Source: JBAYSY01 sp041675885 (GTDB lineage Bacteria; Pseudomonadota; Alphaproteobacteria; Rhodobacterales; Rhodobacteraceae). Taken from it: a stretch of 22,039 nucleotides of DNA. Numbering within the stretch: the first letter of the stretch is position 1; each line of letters opens with the position of its first letter. Positions 14,010-21,798 of this stretch are shown here, piece by piece. A program made the translations under genes and the position numbers. Below the pieces are notes generated by a model. It was given only the letters and a program-made list of their open reading frames with translations. It was not told where the DNA came from and did not search any database. The stretch lies in contig JBAYSY010000043.1 of NCBI GenBank assembly GCA_041675885.1, positions 1 to 22,039 on the forward strand, written 5' to 3'.

Positions 14010-14993
14010 ATGTTTCACACCGGAATTTCCCGCCTTGCCTGTGCGGCGGCCACGGTCTCACTTGGGCTGATCGCGCCCGGTCTCGCGTCGGCGCAGCAAC
14101 AGTTCGTGACCATCGGCACCGGCGGCGTGACCGGGGTTTACTACGCCGCGGGCGGCGCCCTTTGCCGCCTGATGAACCAGACCCGCGACGAACACGGGTT
14201 CCGCTGCTCGGCCGAATCCACCGGCGGCTCGGTGTTCAACCTCAACGCCATGCGTCAGGGCGAATTCGACCTGGGCATGGTGCAGTCGGACTGGCAGTAT
14301 CATTCCTATAACGGCACCAGCAGCTTTGCCGATGCGGGCGCATGGGAAGAGCTGCGGGCGGTGTTCTCGGTCCACCCCGAGCCCTTCACCGTGGTCGCGC
14401 GCGGCGATTCCGGCATCACCTCGGTCGGCGATCTGGCCGGCAAGCGGGTGAACATCGGCAACCCCGGATCGGGCACGCAGGCGTCGATGGAAATCCTGAT
14501 GGAGGCGATGGGCTGGTCGCGCGGCGACTTCTCGCTTGCCGCCGAACTGCGCGCGGATGAGCACGGGCCCGCGCTCTGCGACAACCAGATCGACGCCTTC
14601 TACTACGCGGTCGGCCACCCCTCGGCGAACATCGCCGACCCGACCACCACCTGCGGCGCGAAGATCGTGCCCTTGCAAAGCGACGAGATCACCGCGCTGG
14701 TCGAAGCGAACCCCTATTACGCGCAGGTCAACATCCCCGGCGGCCTCTACACCGGCAACCCGGACGACATCCCGACCTATGGCGTTCTGGCGACACTGGT
14801 GGCCTCGACCAACGTGTCGGAGGATGCGGTCTATCACCTCGTCCGTTCGGTGTTCGAGAACTTCGACAGCTTCCGTGGCCTGCACCCGGCCTTCGCGCAT
14901 CTGACGGCCGAGGAGATGATCGTCAACGGTCTCTCGGCCCCGCTGCATGACGGCGCGGCGCGCTACTACCGCGAACAGGGCTGGATCGACTGA
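14010..14993 (+). CDS. TAXI family TRAP transporter solute receptor
   Basis: This periplasmic binding protein captures a substrate for the fused TRAP permease encoded next. The 327-residue product has a signal peptide of about 28 residues ending GLASA before QQQ. The mature protein starts FVTIGTGGVTGVYYAAGGALCRLMN, the hallmark of TAXI (TRAP-associated extracytoplasmic immunogenic) receptors, and continues with STGGSVFNLNAMRQGEFDLGMVQSDW-type sequence and GKRVNIGNPGSGTQ. The ATG at 14010 has GGGAG upstream and starts the signal peptide; an in-frame ATG at 13986 would add residues before it. Family members are often called glutamate or glutamine binding, but the substrate is not evident here. 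Confidence 0.92.
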   Translation: MFHTGISRLACAAATVSLGLIAPGLASAQQQFVTIGTGGVTGVYYAAGGALCRLMNQTRDEHGFRCSAESTGGSVFNLNAMRQGEFDLGMVQSDWQYHSYNGTSSFADAGAWEELRAVFSVHPEPFTVVARGDSGITSVGDLAGKRVNIGNPGSGTQASMEILMEAMGWSRGDFSLAAELRADEHGPALCDNQIDAFYYAVGHPSANIADPTTTCGAKIVPLQSDEITALVEANPYYAQVNIPGGLYTGNPDDIPTYGVLATLVASTNVSEDAVYHLVRSVFENFDSFRGLHPAFAHLTAEEMIVNGLSAPLHDGAARYYREQGWID

Positions 14994-15016
14994 TCCGGTC
15001 GGCGGATATCAACGCG

Positions 15017-15048
15017 CGCGCGGCCCGGCCGATGGTCCGGGCCGCGCG
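15017..15048 (+). terminator. Strong hairpin between receptor and permease genes
   Basis: A perfect 12-bp GC-only stem (15017-15028 with 15037-15048) has an 8-base loop and starts 23 bases after the receptor stop. No T run follows, only pyrimidine-rich DNA. It could stabilise the receptor mRNA or partly end transcription, so that more binding protein than permease is made, as in other binding-protein operons. Confidence 0.6.
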
Positions 15049-15244
15049 GGCACCCTTCCATTTCCGCCCGCCTCTTTCTGACCGAACCGACATGCCGCAC
15101 CGCGCCCACCCGGCCCGCCCTTCCCCGGAAAGACGACGATGCCCGGCAGGGACGGGAACATTCATCCATCCTGAACGATACAGCCCCGCGGGCACATATT
15201 CCGCCCCCGGGGCATGACGCGAACAGCGTGAAAGGCGGTGGCCC
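15049..15244 (+). other. Leader region of the TRAP permease gene
   Basis: This gap lies between the hairpin and the permease start. I see no gene. It is pyrimidine-rich at first and ends with GGCGGTGG just before the ATG at 15245, a modest ribosome binding site. A second promoter for the permease here is possible but not recognisable. Confidence 0.4.
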
Positions 15245-17884
15245 ATGACCTCGGCGCAGGACAACGACCCGACCCGGCAGCCCGACCCGATCGACCAGCA
15301 GGAAGAACTGGCCCGGATGGTGGCCGAGGCCGACACCGGCGGGCGCGACCCGGCGGGGATGTTCTCGCGCTGGGTGCTGTTGCTGGTGCCGGTGGCATGG
15401 TCGCTGTTCCAGCTTTGGTATGCCTCGCCGCTGCCCTACCAGTTGCGGATCGGCGTGTTCAACGCGACCGAGGCGCGGGCGATCCACCTTGCCTTCGCCG
15501 TATTCCTGGTGTTCACCGCCTACCCCGCCTTCCGCTGGTCGCCGCGCAGCCATATCCCGCTTTACGACTGGCTGCTGGCGCTCGGGGGGGCGTTCTGCGC
15601 CGGTTACCTGTATCTCTACCAGGCCGAGGTCGCCCGCAGGCCGGGCCTGCCCAACACCATGGACCTGATCGTCGCGGTGGCGGGCATCCTGTTCCTGCTG
15701 GAGGCCGCGCGGCGCTCGCTGGGGATCGCGCTGCCGATCGTCGGCGGGCTGTTCCTGGCCTATGCCTTTCTCGGGCCGCATCTGCCGGGGCTGATGGCAC
15801 ACCGGGGGGCATCGCTGTCGCGCGCGGCCTCGCAATACTGGCTGACGACCGAGGGGGTCTATGGCGTCGCGCTCGGCGTCTCGACCGCCTTCGTGTTCCT
15901 GTTCGTGCTGTTCGGCGCGCTCCTGGAACGCGCGGGCGCGGGCAACTATTTCATCAAGGTGGCCTTCGCGCTCCTGGGCCACCTGCGCGGCGGCCCGGCC
16001 AAGGCCGCGGTGCTGGGTTCGGCCGCCACCGGCCTGATCTCGGGCTCCTCGGTGGCGAACGTGGTCACCACCGGCACCTTCACCATCCCGCTGATGAAGC
16101 GCACCGGCTACCCGGCGATCAAGGCCGGCGCGATCGAGGTCTCGGCCTCGGTCAACGGCCAGATCATGCCGCCGGTGATGGGGGCCGCGGCCTTCCTGAT
16201 CGCCGAATACGTCGGCATCGCCTATGCCGAGGTGGTGAAACACGCGGTCATTCCGGCGCTGCTCACCTATCTGTCGCTGTTCTACGTGGTCGATATCGAG
16301 GCCCGCAAATACAACCTCAGCGGGCTGGAGCGAAAACGCTACCGCCCGGCGGCGATGGGGCTGGCGATCGGCGGCATGACCATTTCGGGCTTCATCCTGT
16401 TCAGCGCCGCGGTCTATTACGGGCTGGGCTGGACCCGCAGCTACTTCGGCGCATCCGCGACCTGGGCGGTCGGTTTCGGCGCGCTGGCGCTTTATATCGC
16501 CTCCATCGCCGCCCGCTCCCGCTTTCCCGACCTGGAGGCCGACGACCCGGACGACATGGCGAAGAACCTGCCCGATCCGGTCGCCATCGCGCCCGCGGGC
16601 ATCCATTACATCCTGCCGGTGTTCATCCTGGTCTGGTGCCTGATGGTCGAGGAACTCTCGCCCGGGCTGTCGGCCTTCTGGGGCACCTGTTCGCTGATCT
16701 TCCTTGTCGCGACCCAGCGGCCGCTGCTTGCGCTGTTCCGTGGCAGCCGCAACCTGGCCGGGCCGCTGAAGGAAGGCATCGTCGATCTGGTCGAGGGGCT
16801 GGCGACCGGCGCGCGCAACATGATCGGCATCGGCATCGCCACCGCCGCGGCGGGGATCGTCGTCGGCACCGTGGCGCTGACCGGCGTCGGGCTGGTACTG
16901 GCCGAGATCGTGATCTCGGTTTCGGGCGGCAACCTGCTCATCATGCTGCTGCTGACCGCGCTGATCTGCATGGTGCTGGGGCTGGGGATGCCCACCACCG
17001 CAAACTATGTCGTGGTGGCCACGCTGATGGCCCCGGTGATCGTCGAGGCAGCCTCGCTCAACGGGCTGGCCGTCGCGCTGGTGGCGGTGCACCTGTATGT
17101 GTTCTACTTCGGGCTGATGGCGGATGTGACGCCGCCGGTGGGTCTTGCGTCCTTCGCGGCCTCGGCGATCTCACGGGCCGATCCGGTGATGACCGGGGTG
17201 CAGGCTTTCCGCTACGAGATGCGCACCGCGATCCTGCCGCTGATCTTCATCTACAACCACCAGCTTCTGCTGATCGGCGTGGGCAGCTGGCCGCATCTGA
17301 TCATCGTGGTGACAGGATCGCTCATGGCGATGCTGGTCTTCGTCTCGGTCACGCAGGGCCTGTTCGTCAGCCGCAGCCGGATCTGGGAATCGGCGGTGCT
17401 GCTGGTGGCCTGTTTCATGATGTTCCGGCCGGGCTTCTTCATGGATTACCTCGACGAGCCCACCCGCGACGCCCCGCCCGAACAGTTCCTGGAGATCGTC
17501 GAGGACATGCCCGGCAACAGTTTCCTCAGTTTCGAGGTCGGGGGGATGGACCTGTCGGGCAACGACTATACCCGCGTCGCCCGGCTTCCGCTGGGGGATG
17601 TGCGCCCGGCGGCCGAACGGCTGAACGCCTCCGGCGTGCAGATCATGGAGTTCGGCGGCCAGACCCAGATCATCAACGTCCGCTTCCGCAGCCAGGCCGA
17701 GCGGCTCGGGCTGGAGGCCGGACAGACCGTGACCCGGGTACTGGTGCCGAACGAGGACCGGCTGACCGCCGAATGGATGTATGTCCCGGCGCTGGGGCTG
17801 ATCGGGCTGATCGGCGCGCTGCAATGGCGGCGGCGCGAATGGGACCAGCCGGGGATGCCGAGGAAACGGCCGAGCGCGGCTTAG
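15245..17884 (+). CDS. Fused TRAP transporter permease (4TM/12TM, with DUF3394)
   Basis: This inner-membrane protein imports the substrate delivered by the TAXI receptor using an ion gradient. At 879 residues it fuses the small DctQ-like and large DctM-like subunits. Several N-terminal membrane segments come first. The DctM core follows, with GSAATGLISGSSVANVVTTG and VSASVNGQIMPPVMGAAAFL near residues 255-320 and a second half containing GLGMPTTANYVV and DVTPPVGLASFAASAI. The C-terminal part (about 735-850), with QIINVRFRSQAERLGLEAGQ and a last membrane segment, fits the DUF3394 PDZ-like tail of this subfamily. It is a typical TAXI partner. A hairpin follows directly. Confidence 0.93.
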   Translation: MTSAQDNDPTRQPDPIDQQEELARMVAEADTGGRDPAGMFSRWVLLLVPVAWSLFQLWYASPLPYQLRIGVFNATEARAIHLAFAVFLVFTAYPAFRWSPRSHIPLYDWLLALGGAFCAGYLYLYQAEVARRPGLPNTMDLIVAVAGILFLLEAARRSLGIALPIVGGLFLAYAFLGPHLPGLMAHRGASLSRAASQYWLTTEGVYGVALGVSTAFVFLFVLFGALLERAGAGNYFIKVAFALLGHLRGGPAKAAVLGSAATGLISGSSVANVVTTGTFTIPLMKRTGYPAIKAGAIEVSASVNGQIMPPVMGAAAFLIAEYVGIAYAEVVKHAVIPALLTYLSLFYVVDIEARKYNLSGLERKRYRPAAMGLAIGGMTISGFILFSAAVYYGLGWTRSYFGASATWAVGFGALALYIASIAARSRFPDLEADDPDDMAKNLPDPVAIAPAGIHYILPVFILVWCLMVEELSPGLSAFWGTCSLIFLVATQRPLLALFRGSRNLAGPLKEGIVDLVEGLATGARNMIGIGIATAAAGIVVGTVALTGVGLVLAEIVISVSGGNLLIMLLLTALICMVLGLGMPTTANYVVVATLMAPVIVEAASLNGLAVALVAVHLYVFYFGLMADVTPPVGLASFAASAISRADPVMTGVQAFRYEMRTAILPLIFIYNHQLLLIGVGSWPHLIIVVTGSLMAMLVFVSVTQGLFVSRSRIWESAVLLVACFMMFRPGFFMDYLDEPTRDAPPEQFLEIVEDMPGNSFLSFEVGGMDLSGNDYTRVARLPLGDVRPAAERLNASGVQIMEFGGQTQIINVRFRSQAERLGLEAGQTVTRVLVPNEDRLTAEWMYVPALGLIGLIGALQWRRREWDQPGMPRKRPSAA

Positions 17885-17888
17885 GGGG

Positions 17889-17920
17889 CGGGGTGGTGGG
17901 CGATTCCGCCCACCACCCCG
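17889..17920. terminator. 13-bp hairpin after the TRAP permease
   Basis: Arms 17889-17901 and 17908-17920 (CGGGGTGGTGGGC and its complement) pair perfectly around a 6-base loop GATTCC, 4 bases after the permease stop. The core GTGGGC-GATTCC-GCCCAC belongs to the same family as 8833-8854 and the gdhA hairpin. No T run is present. It is symmetrical and could act for both converging transcripts. Confidence 0.65.
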
Positions 17921-17933
17921 GTTGCCTCCCTGC

Positions 17934-18055
17934 CCTCTGTGATCTGGCAGTTTATGGTGCCGAATACCCTGACGTATGTGCCTGCGGAAACGTTGCAATA
18001 GCGGCCGCCCGGGGCGCGGTCGGCCGCTGGCGCGGCTGTTCCGGGCAAGGGGGGC
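17934..18055. repeat. Dispersed repeat copy C (IS-end-like)
   Basis: Starts with CCTCTGTGATCTGGCAG and shares the block GCAGTTTATGGTGCCG...GTTGCAATAGCGGCCGC with copies B and D. Like D it continues as CCGGGGC, without the 32-bp hairpin unit. A partial copy A block follows (CGGTCGGCCGCTGG, then TTCCGGGCAAGG). The left arm seen in B and D (GGGCAGCGGCCGACC) is missing, so this copy is truncated at the permease side. It contains no gene. Confidence 0.75.
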
Positions 18056-18074
18056 CGTGCCCGCAGGGTGCGCT

Positions 18075-18096
18075 GTAGGGTGCGCTTCAGCGCACC
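18075..18096. repeat. TAGGGTGCGC-family palindrome
   Basis: A single 22-base REP-like hairpin (GTAGGGTGCGCT / AGCGCACC), preceded immediately by a partial duplicate AGGGTGCGCT at 18065-18074. It lies between repeat copy C and the 3' end of yciB. Confidence 0.8.
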
Positions 18097-18122
18097 GCAC
18101 CCCCCCGGCCACCCCCGCCGCC

Positions 18123-18728
18123 TCACCCCTCCTTGTCGCCGCCCGACCCGTATTCCTGCAACAGCCTGCCCTGCGCCATGAAGAAGGCGAACATGGCCAG
18201 CGTCAGCCCGAAGGTCTTGAAATTCACCCAGGCGTCGGTGGACATCAGCCGCCAGACCGCCTCGTTCGCAATGGCCAGCGCCACGAAGAACGCGGTCATG
18301 CGCCGGGTCAGGATCATCCAGCCCTCGGGGCGCAGCGGCAGCGCGCCATCGAGCACCGCCCGCAGCCAGGACTCGCCGCGCAACAGCCCGATGCCCAGCA
18401 GCCCGCCGAACAGCAGGTAGATGATCGTCGGCTTCATCTTGAAGAACCGCTCGTCGTTCAGCCAGACCGAAAGCCCGCCGAACACGACGACAAGGACCGC
18501 CGTCGCCACCTGCATCCGGCTGAGCGTGCCGGACAGCCGCCAGAGGATCCCGGTGCAGACCAGCAGCAGCGGGATGAACGCCGCCGTCACCACGATGAAA
18601 CCGCCGTATTCGGTGCCGCCGATGGTGAACACCTCGTCCTTCAGCCGCAGGTAGGCGACGAAGAACGCCGCCACCGGCCCCAGTTCCAGCGCCATTTTCA
18701 CCCAGGGTTTGACCTGCCGTTCCGCCAT
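18123..18728 (-). CDS. yciB: Inner membrane-spanning protein YciB / septation protein A
   Basis: A 201-residue membrane protein of the YciB/IspZ family, linked to cell envelope integrity and septation. About five or six membrane segments are seen. The family landmarks are LELGPVAAFFVAYLR near the start, LNDERFFKMKPTIIYLLFG in the middle (the NDE.F.K.KPT signature) and NEAVWRLMSTDAWVNFKTFG near the end. The ATG at 18728 has AGAGG upstream; longer frames upstream are out of context. It lies 20 bases after an EamA transporter and downstream of ftsY on the same strand, so the three may be one operon. Confidence 0.92.
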   Translation of the reverse strand: MAERQVKPWVKMALELGPVAAFFVAYLRLKDEVFTIGGTEYGGFIVVTAAFIPLLLVCTGILWRLSGTLSRMQVATAVLVVVFGGLSVWLNDERFFKMKPTIIYLLFGGLLGIGLLRGESWLRAVLDGALPLRPEGWMILTRRMTAFFVALAIANEAVWRLMSTDAWVNFKTFGLTLAMFAFFMAQGRLLQEYGSGGDKEG

Positions 18729-18748
18729 GCTGCCTCTGCCTTCCCTTC

Positions 18749-19648
18749 CTATCCCGTCAGTTTCACCATCGCCGCCCCGGCCGCGATCATCGTCATCAGC
18801 GCGATCCGCCGCGGCCCGGTGCGCTCGCCCAGCATCAGCCAGCCGATCGCCGCGGCGAACACCACCGAAGTCTCGCGCAGCACCGCCGCCTCGCCCACAT
18901 TGCCGATCCGCGTCGCCAGCAGGATCGCCCCGAAGCTGAACAGCGCCACCAGCCCGCCCAGCACCCCGAGCCGCATGAGCGGCAGCAGATCCGACGCGGG
19001 CAAGGCCACCAGCCGCCGCCGCACCATCAACGGCATCGCCACCCCGTCGATCACGAAGAACCACGCCAGAAAGGTGAACGGATCGGCGGTCGCGCGGATG
19101 CCCCAAGCATCATAGGTGGTATAGGCCGCGACCACGCCCCCTGTCACCACCGCAAGCCCCAGCGCAGGGAGCAGCGTCTCGCGCCCCAGCATGACGTGGA
19201 TCAGGTTGTAGACCGCCAGCCCGAAGATCCCCGCCAGCAGCACCGCCAGCCCGGCCCACTGGCCCGGCGCAAAGCTTTCGCCGAACACCAGCCCGGCGCC
19301 GACCACCGTGAACAGCGGCCCGCAGCCCCGGATCACCGGATAGACCACTGTATAGGCGCCGCGCGCATAGGTCATCGCCTGCAACACCTTGTAGGCGGTG
19401 TGGATGATGAAGGCCCCGGCGAAGATCGGCCACATATGCGGCTCGGGCCAGGGCACCACGAACAGCGCGAAGGGCAGCGCCATCAGCCCGTAGCTGATGT
19501 CGATCGCGCCGCGCGACACCCAGGGGTCGAACCGGCCCTTCTGCATCGCCCCGAACACCGCATGGGCCACGGCGGCCGCGAGCGCCAGCCACAGCGCCGC
19601 CTGCCGCCCGGCCTCGGTGCCCTCGATGCCCGCAAGCCATTCGGTCAT
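18749..19648 (-). CDS. EamA/DMT superfamily transporter
   Basis: A 299-residue inner-membrane protein with about ten predicted helices in two halves, the form of the drug/metabolite transporter superfamily. The first half has YPVIRGCGPLFTVVGAGLVFGESF and the second half has LRETSVVFAAAIGWLMLGERTGPRRI. The two helix-ending GE motifs (FGES and LGER) are the usual internal-repeat marks. The substrate cannot be inferred. The ATG at 19648 gives a short cytoplasmic lead. It lies 37 bases downstream of ftsY and 20 upstream of yciB. Confidence 0.88.
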   Translation of the reverse strand: MTEWLAGIEGTEAGRQAALWLALAAAVAHAVFGAMQKGRFDPWVSRGAIDISYGLMALPFALFVVPWPEPHMWPIFAGAFIIHTAYKVLQAMTYARGAYTVVYPVIRGCGPLFTVVGAGLVFGESFAPGQWAGLAVLLAGIFGLAVYNLIHVMLGRETLLPALGLAVVTGGVVAAYTTYDAWGIRATADPFTFLAWFFVIDGVAMPLMVRRRLVALPASDLLPLMRLGVLGGLVALFSFGAILLATRIGNVGEAAVLRETSVVFAAAIGWLMLGERTGPRRIALMTMIAAGAAMVKLTG

Positions 19649-19685
19649 GCCGGGGCAGGCCCGGCGGCAGGCCCGGTGACGGGGA

Positions 19686-20741
19686 TCATTCCGCGTCCCC
19701 GACCAGCGCGCGGGCGAAGTCCTCGGGGTCGAAGGGGGCGAGGTCGTCGATCTGCTCGCCGACGCCGATCGCGTGGATCGGCAGGCCGAAACGGTCGGCC
19801 AGGGCCACCAGCACCCCGCCCTTGGCCGTGCCGTCGAGCTTGGTCATCACAAGGCCGGTCACATCGGCGATCCTGCGGAAGATCTCGACCTGCGCGAGCG
19901 CGTTCTGCCCGGTGGTGGCATCCAGCACCAGCAGTGTGCTGTGCGGCGCCTCGGGGTCTTTCTTGCGCAACACGCGGACGATCTTCGCCAGTTCCTCCAT
20001 CAGGTCGGCACGGTTCTGCAAGCGCCCGGCGGTATCGATCATCAGCAGGTCCGCCCCCTCGGCCTGCGCCCTCGTCAGCGCGTCGAAGGCGAGGCTGGCG
20101 GGGTCCGAACCCTCGGGGGCGGTCATCACCGGCACGCCCGCCCGTTCGCCCCAGACCTGCAACTGCTCCACCGCCGCCGCCCGGAAGGTATCGCCCGCGG
20201 CGATCACCACCGACTTGCCCGCCGCGCGGAACTGGCTGGCGAGCTTGCCGATGGTCGTGGTCTTGCCCGAACCGTTCACCCCCACCACCAGCACCACCTG
20301 CGGCCGCGACGGATAAAGCGGCAAGGGCCGTGCCACCGGCTCCATGATCCGGGCGATCTCGGCGGCCAGCGCGGCGCGGATCTCGCCCGCCGAGACCCGC
20401 CGCCCGAACCTGCCCTCGGCGATGTTCGCCGTCACCCGCACCGCGGTCTCCACCCCCATGTCGGAGCGGATCAGCAACTCCTCCAGGCTTTCCAGCATGG
20501 CGTCGTCCAGCACCCGGCGCGGCTCGTCCCCCCGGCCAGCGAGACGGGCGATGAGGCCGGGGCGCGGGGCGGGTCCGGTCGGGGCGGGGGCTTCCGGCAC
20601 AGGGGCGGGCGCGGGGGCGGGCGCTTCCGGCGCAGGCGGGGCTTCCGCCTCCCCCCCTTCGGCCACCAGATCGTCGAGTTCCGCCCCCAGCCGTGCCGAG
20701 GACTTGAACATCCGTTCCTTGAGCTTCCTGAAGAACGACAT
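19686..20741 (-). CDS. ftsY: Signal recognition particle receptor FtsY
   Basis: FtsY is the SRP receptor GTPase that brings ribosomes making membrane proteins to the translocon. The 351-residue product has an amphipathic start (MSFFRKLKERMFKSS). A proline- and alanine-rich linker replaces a long acidic domain (about 31-61). The N domain and then the G domain follow, with GVNGSGKTT (154-162), DTFRAA (184-189), DTAGR (236-240) and TKLDG (300-304). The ATG at 20741 was chosen over an in-frame ATG at 20747 because it gives the standard MSFF start with GGGG 6 bases upstream. The choice is not certain. All nucleotide-binding motifs are intact. It heads a likely ftsY-EamA-yciB operon. Confidence 0.95.
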   Translation of the reverse strand: MSFFRKLKERMFKSSARLGAELDDLVAEGGEAEAPPAPEAPAPAPAPVPEAPAPTGPAPRPGLIARLAGRGDEPRRVLDDAMLESLEELLIRSDMGVETAVRVTANIAEGRFGRRVSAGEIRAALAAEIARIMEPVARPLPLYPSRPQVVLVVGVNGSGKTTTIGKLASQFRAAGKSVVIAAGDTFRAAAVEQLQVWGERAGVPVMTAPEGSDPASLAFDALTRAQAEGADLLMIDTAGRLQNRADLMEELAKIVRVLRKKDPEAPHSTLLVLDATTGQNALAQVEIFRRIADVTGLVMTKLDGTAKGGVLVALADRFGLPIHAIGVGEQIDDLAPFDPEDFARALVGDAE

Positions 20742-20835
20742 CGGCATCCCCGCGGCTGGTCCTGCCTTCCAGCTAATACAGCCCCTGCCGGGATGGAAGC
20801 CCGCCGCGGCGAAAAGACCGTGGCGACGGGGGGCA

Positions 20836-20906
20836 GCCGGGGCGGTGCGCTGAAGCGCACCCTACGCGCGCGGATGTTAGGGTGCGCTTCAGCGCACCGC
20901 CCCGGC
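20836..20906. repeat. 29-bp inverted pair of TAGGGTGCGC palindromes
   Basis: The arms 20836-20864 and 20878-20906 are perfect reverse complements separated by 13 bases. Each arm contains a full TAGGGTGCGC-family hairpin plus flanking GCCGGGGC, so the pair can form one long stem or two short ones. It sits between the divergent ftsY and kinase-fold genes, ending 31 bases before the latter's start. Confidence 0.88.
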
Positions 20907-20936
20907 CGACTGGATTTTACCGCCCATCCGCGCCAT

Positions 20937-21728
20937 ATGACGGGTGTGAAACAGGCCGGTGACATAATCGCGGCAGCTCCGCTGGCGCCCGCCGACCCGC
21001 TCGGCCGCGCCCTGGCCGAGGCATTGGCCGAACCGCCGCAGCGGGTGCGGGCGGTGCGTGCCGGGGGGCGCGCGGTCTGGCTCAAGCAGGCCGAGCGGCT
21101 GTCGCTGCGCTGGCGGATACAGAAGGGCGACGGGGCGCGGGCCTTCACCGCCGACCGCGAGGGGCTGCGGCAACTCGGGGCCGCCGGGCTGCCGGTGGCG
21201 CCGATCCTTGCCGAGGGGCCGGACTGGTTCGCCACGCCGCATCTGGGCAACACGCTCCGCAGCCTGCTGCGCGACCCGGCACAGGCAGGCCCGGCCCGGA
21301 TCGCCGCCTTCGAACAGGCAGGCAAGGCGCTGGCCGGGTTCCACCGGGCCGGGTTCCGCCATGGCCGCCCCTCGATCAAGGATGTCTGCTGGGACGGCAG
21401 GCGGGCGGTGTTCATCGACCTCGAACGCTACGCCGAGCGGCGCAACACCACCACGGGCTTCGCCCTCGACGCGGCGATCTTCGCCCATTCGATCCTGGCC
21501 ACCACCACCGGGGAACGCCCGCCCGAATTCGACGCCGCCATCGCCACCTACCGCGCCCATGCGCCGGAGGGGGTCTGGCAGGCGGCCACCCGCCGGATGC
21601 GACGGCTGGCATGGCTGCGGCCGCTGGTCGGCGCGGCACGGCGCCTGCGGCCGGGGTCGGGCGATCTGGCGGGGGTGGCGCTGACGCTGGAGTTCTTCGC
21701 CACCGAAAGCGATTTCGGAAAAAGCTGA
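20937..21728 (+). CDS. Kinase-fold protein with altered catalytic loop
   Basis: The 263-residue cytoplasmic product resembles small Kdo/WaaP or BUD32-like kinases. RAVWLK holds Lys50 in the place of the ATP lysine, DREGLRQL holds Glu75 in the place of the helix-C glutamate, and FIDLERY holds Asp161 in the metal-binding position. The catalytic loop reads RHGRPSIKD at 141-149, where active kinases have HGD....N. The catalytic Asp is Arg144, and the Asn position is Asp149. The family assignment is tentative. The ATG at 20937 has no clear ribosome binding site, so the true start may be slightly downstream (GTG at 20946). It is divergent from ftsY with a REP pair between. Confidence 0.7.
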   Translation: MTGVKQAGDIIAAAPLAPADPLGRALAEALAEPPQRVRAVRAGGRAVWLKQAERLSLRWRIQKGDGARAFTADREGLRQLGAAGLPVAPILAEGPDWFATPHLGNTLRSLLRDPAQAGPARIAAFEQAGKALAGFHRAGFRHGRPSIKDVCWDGRRAVFIDLERYAERRNTTTGFALDAAIFAHSILATTTGERPPEFDAAIATYRAHAPEGVWQAATRRMRRLAWLRPLVGAARRLRPGSGDLAGVALTLEFFATESDFGKS

Positions 21729-21798
21729 CAGGTTTTCGGCTCGAAATCGCGGCGCCTGGCTTGCCTGTTGGTCGGCATGGCCGCCCGAGGCCAATCCG

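Noticed and set aside
15238..18078. A 946-codon plus-strand frame overlapping the TRAP permease
   Set aside because: It runs in another frame of the permease and past its end through hairpins and repeats. The composition is Arg/Gly-rich, and the permease frame has clear membrane segments and family motifs.
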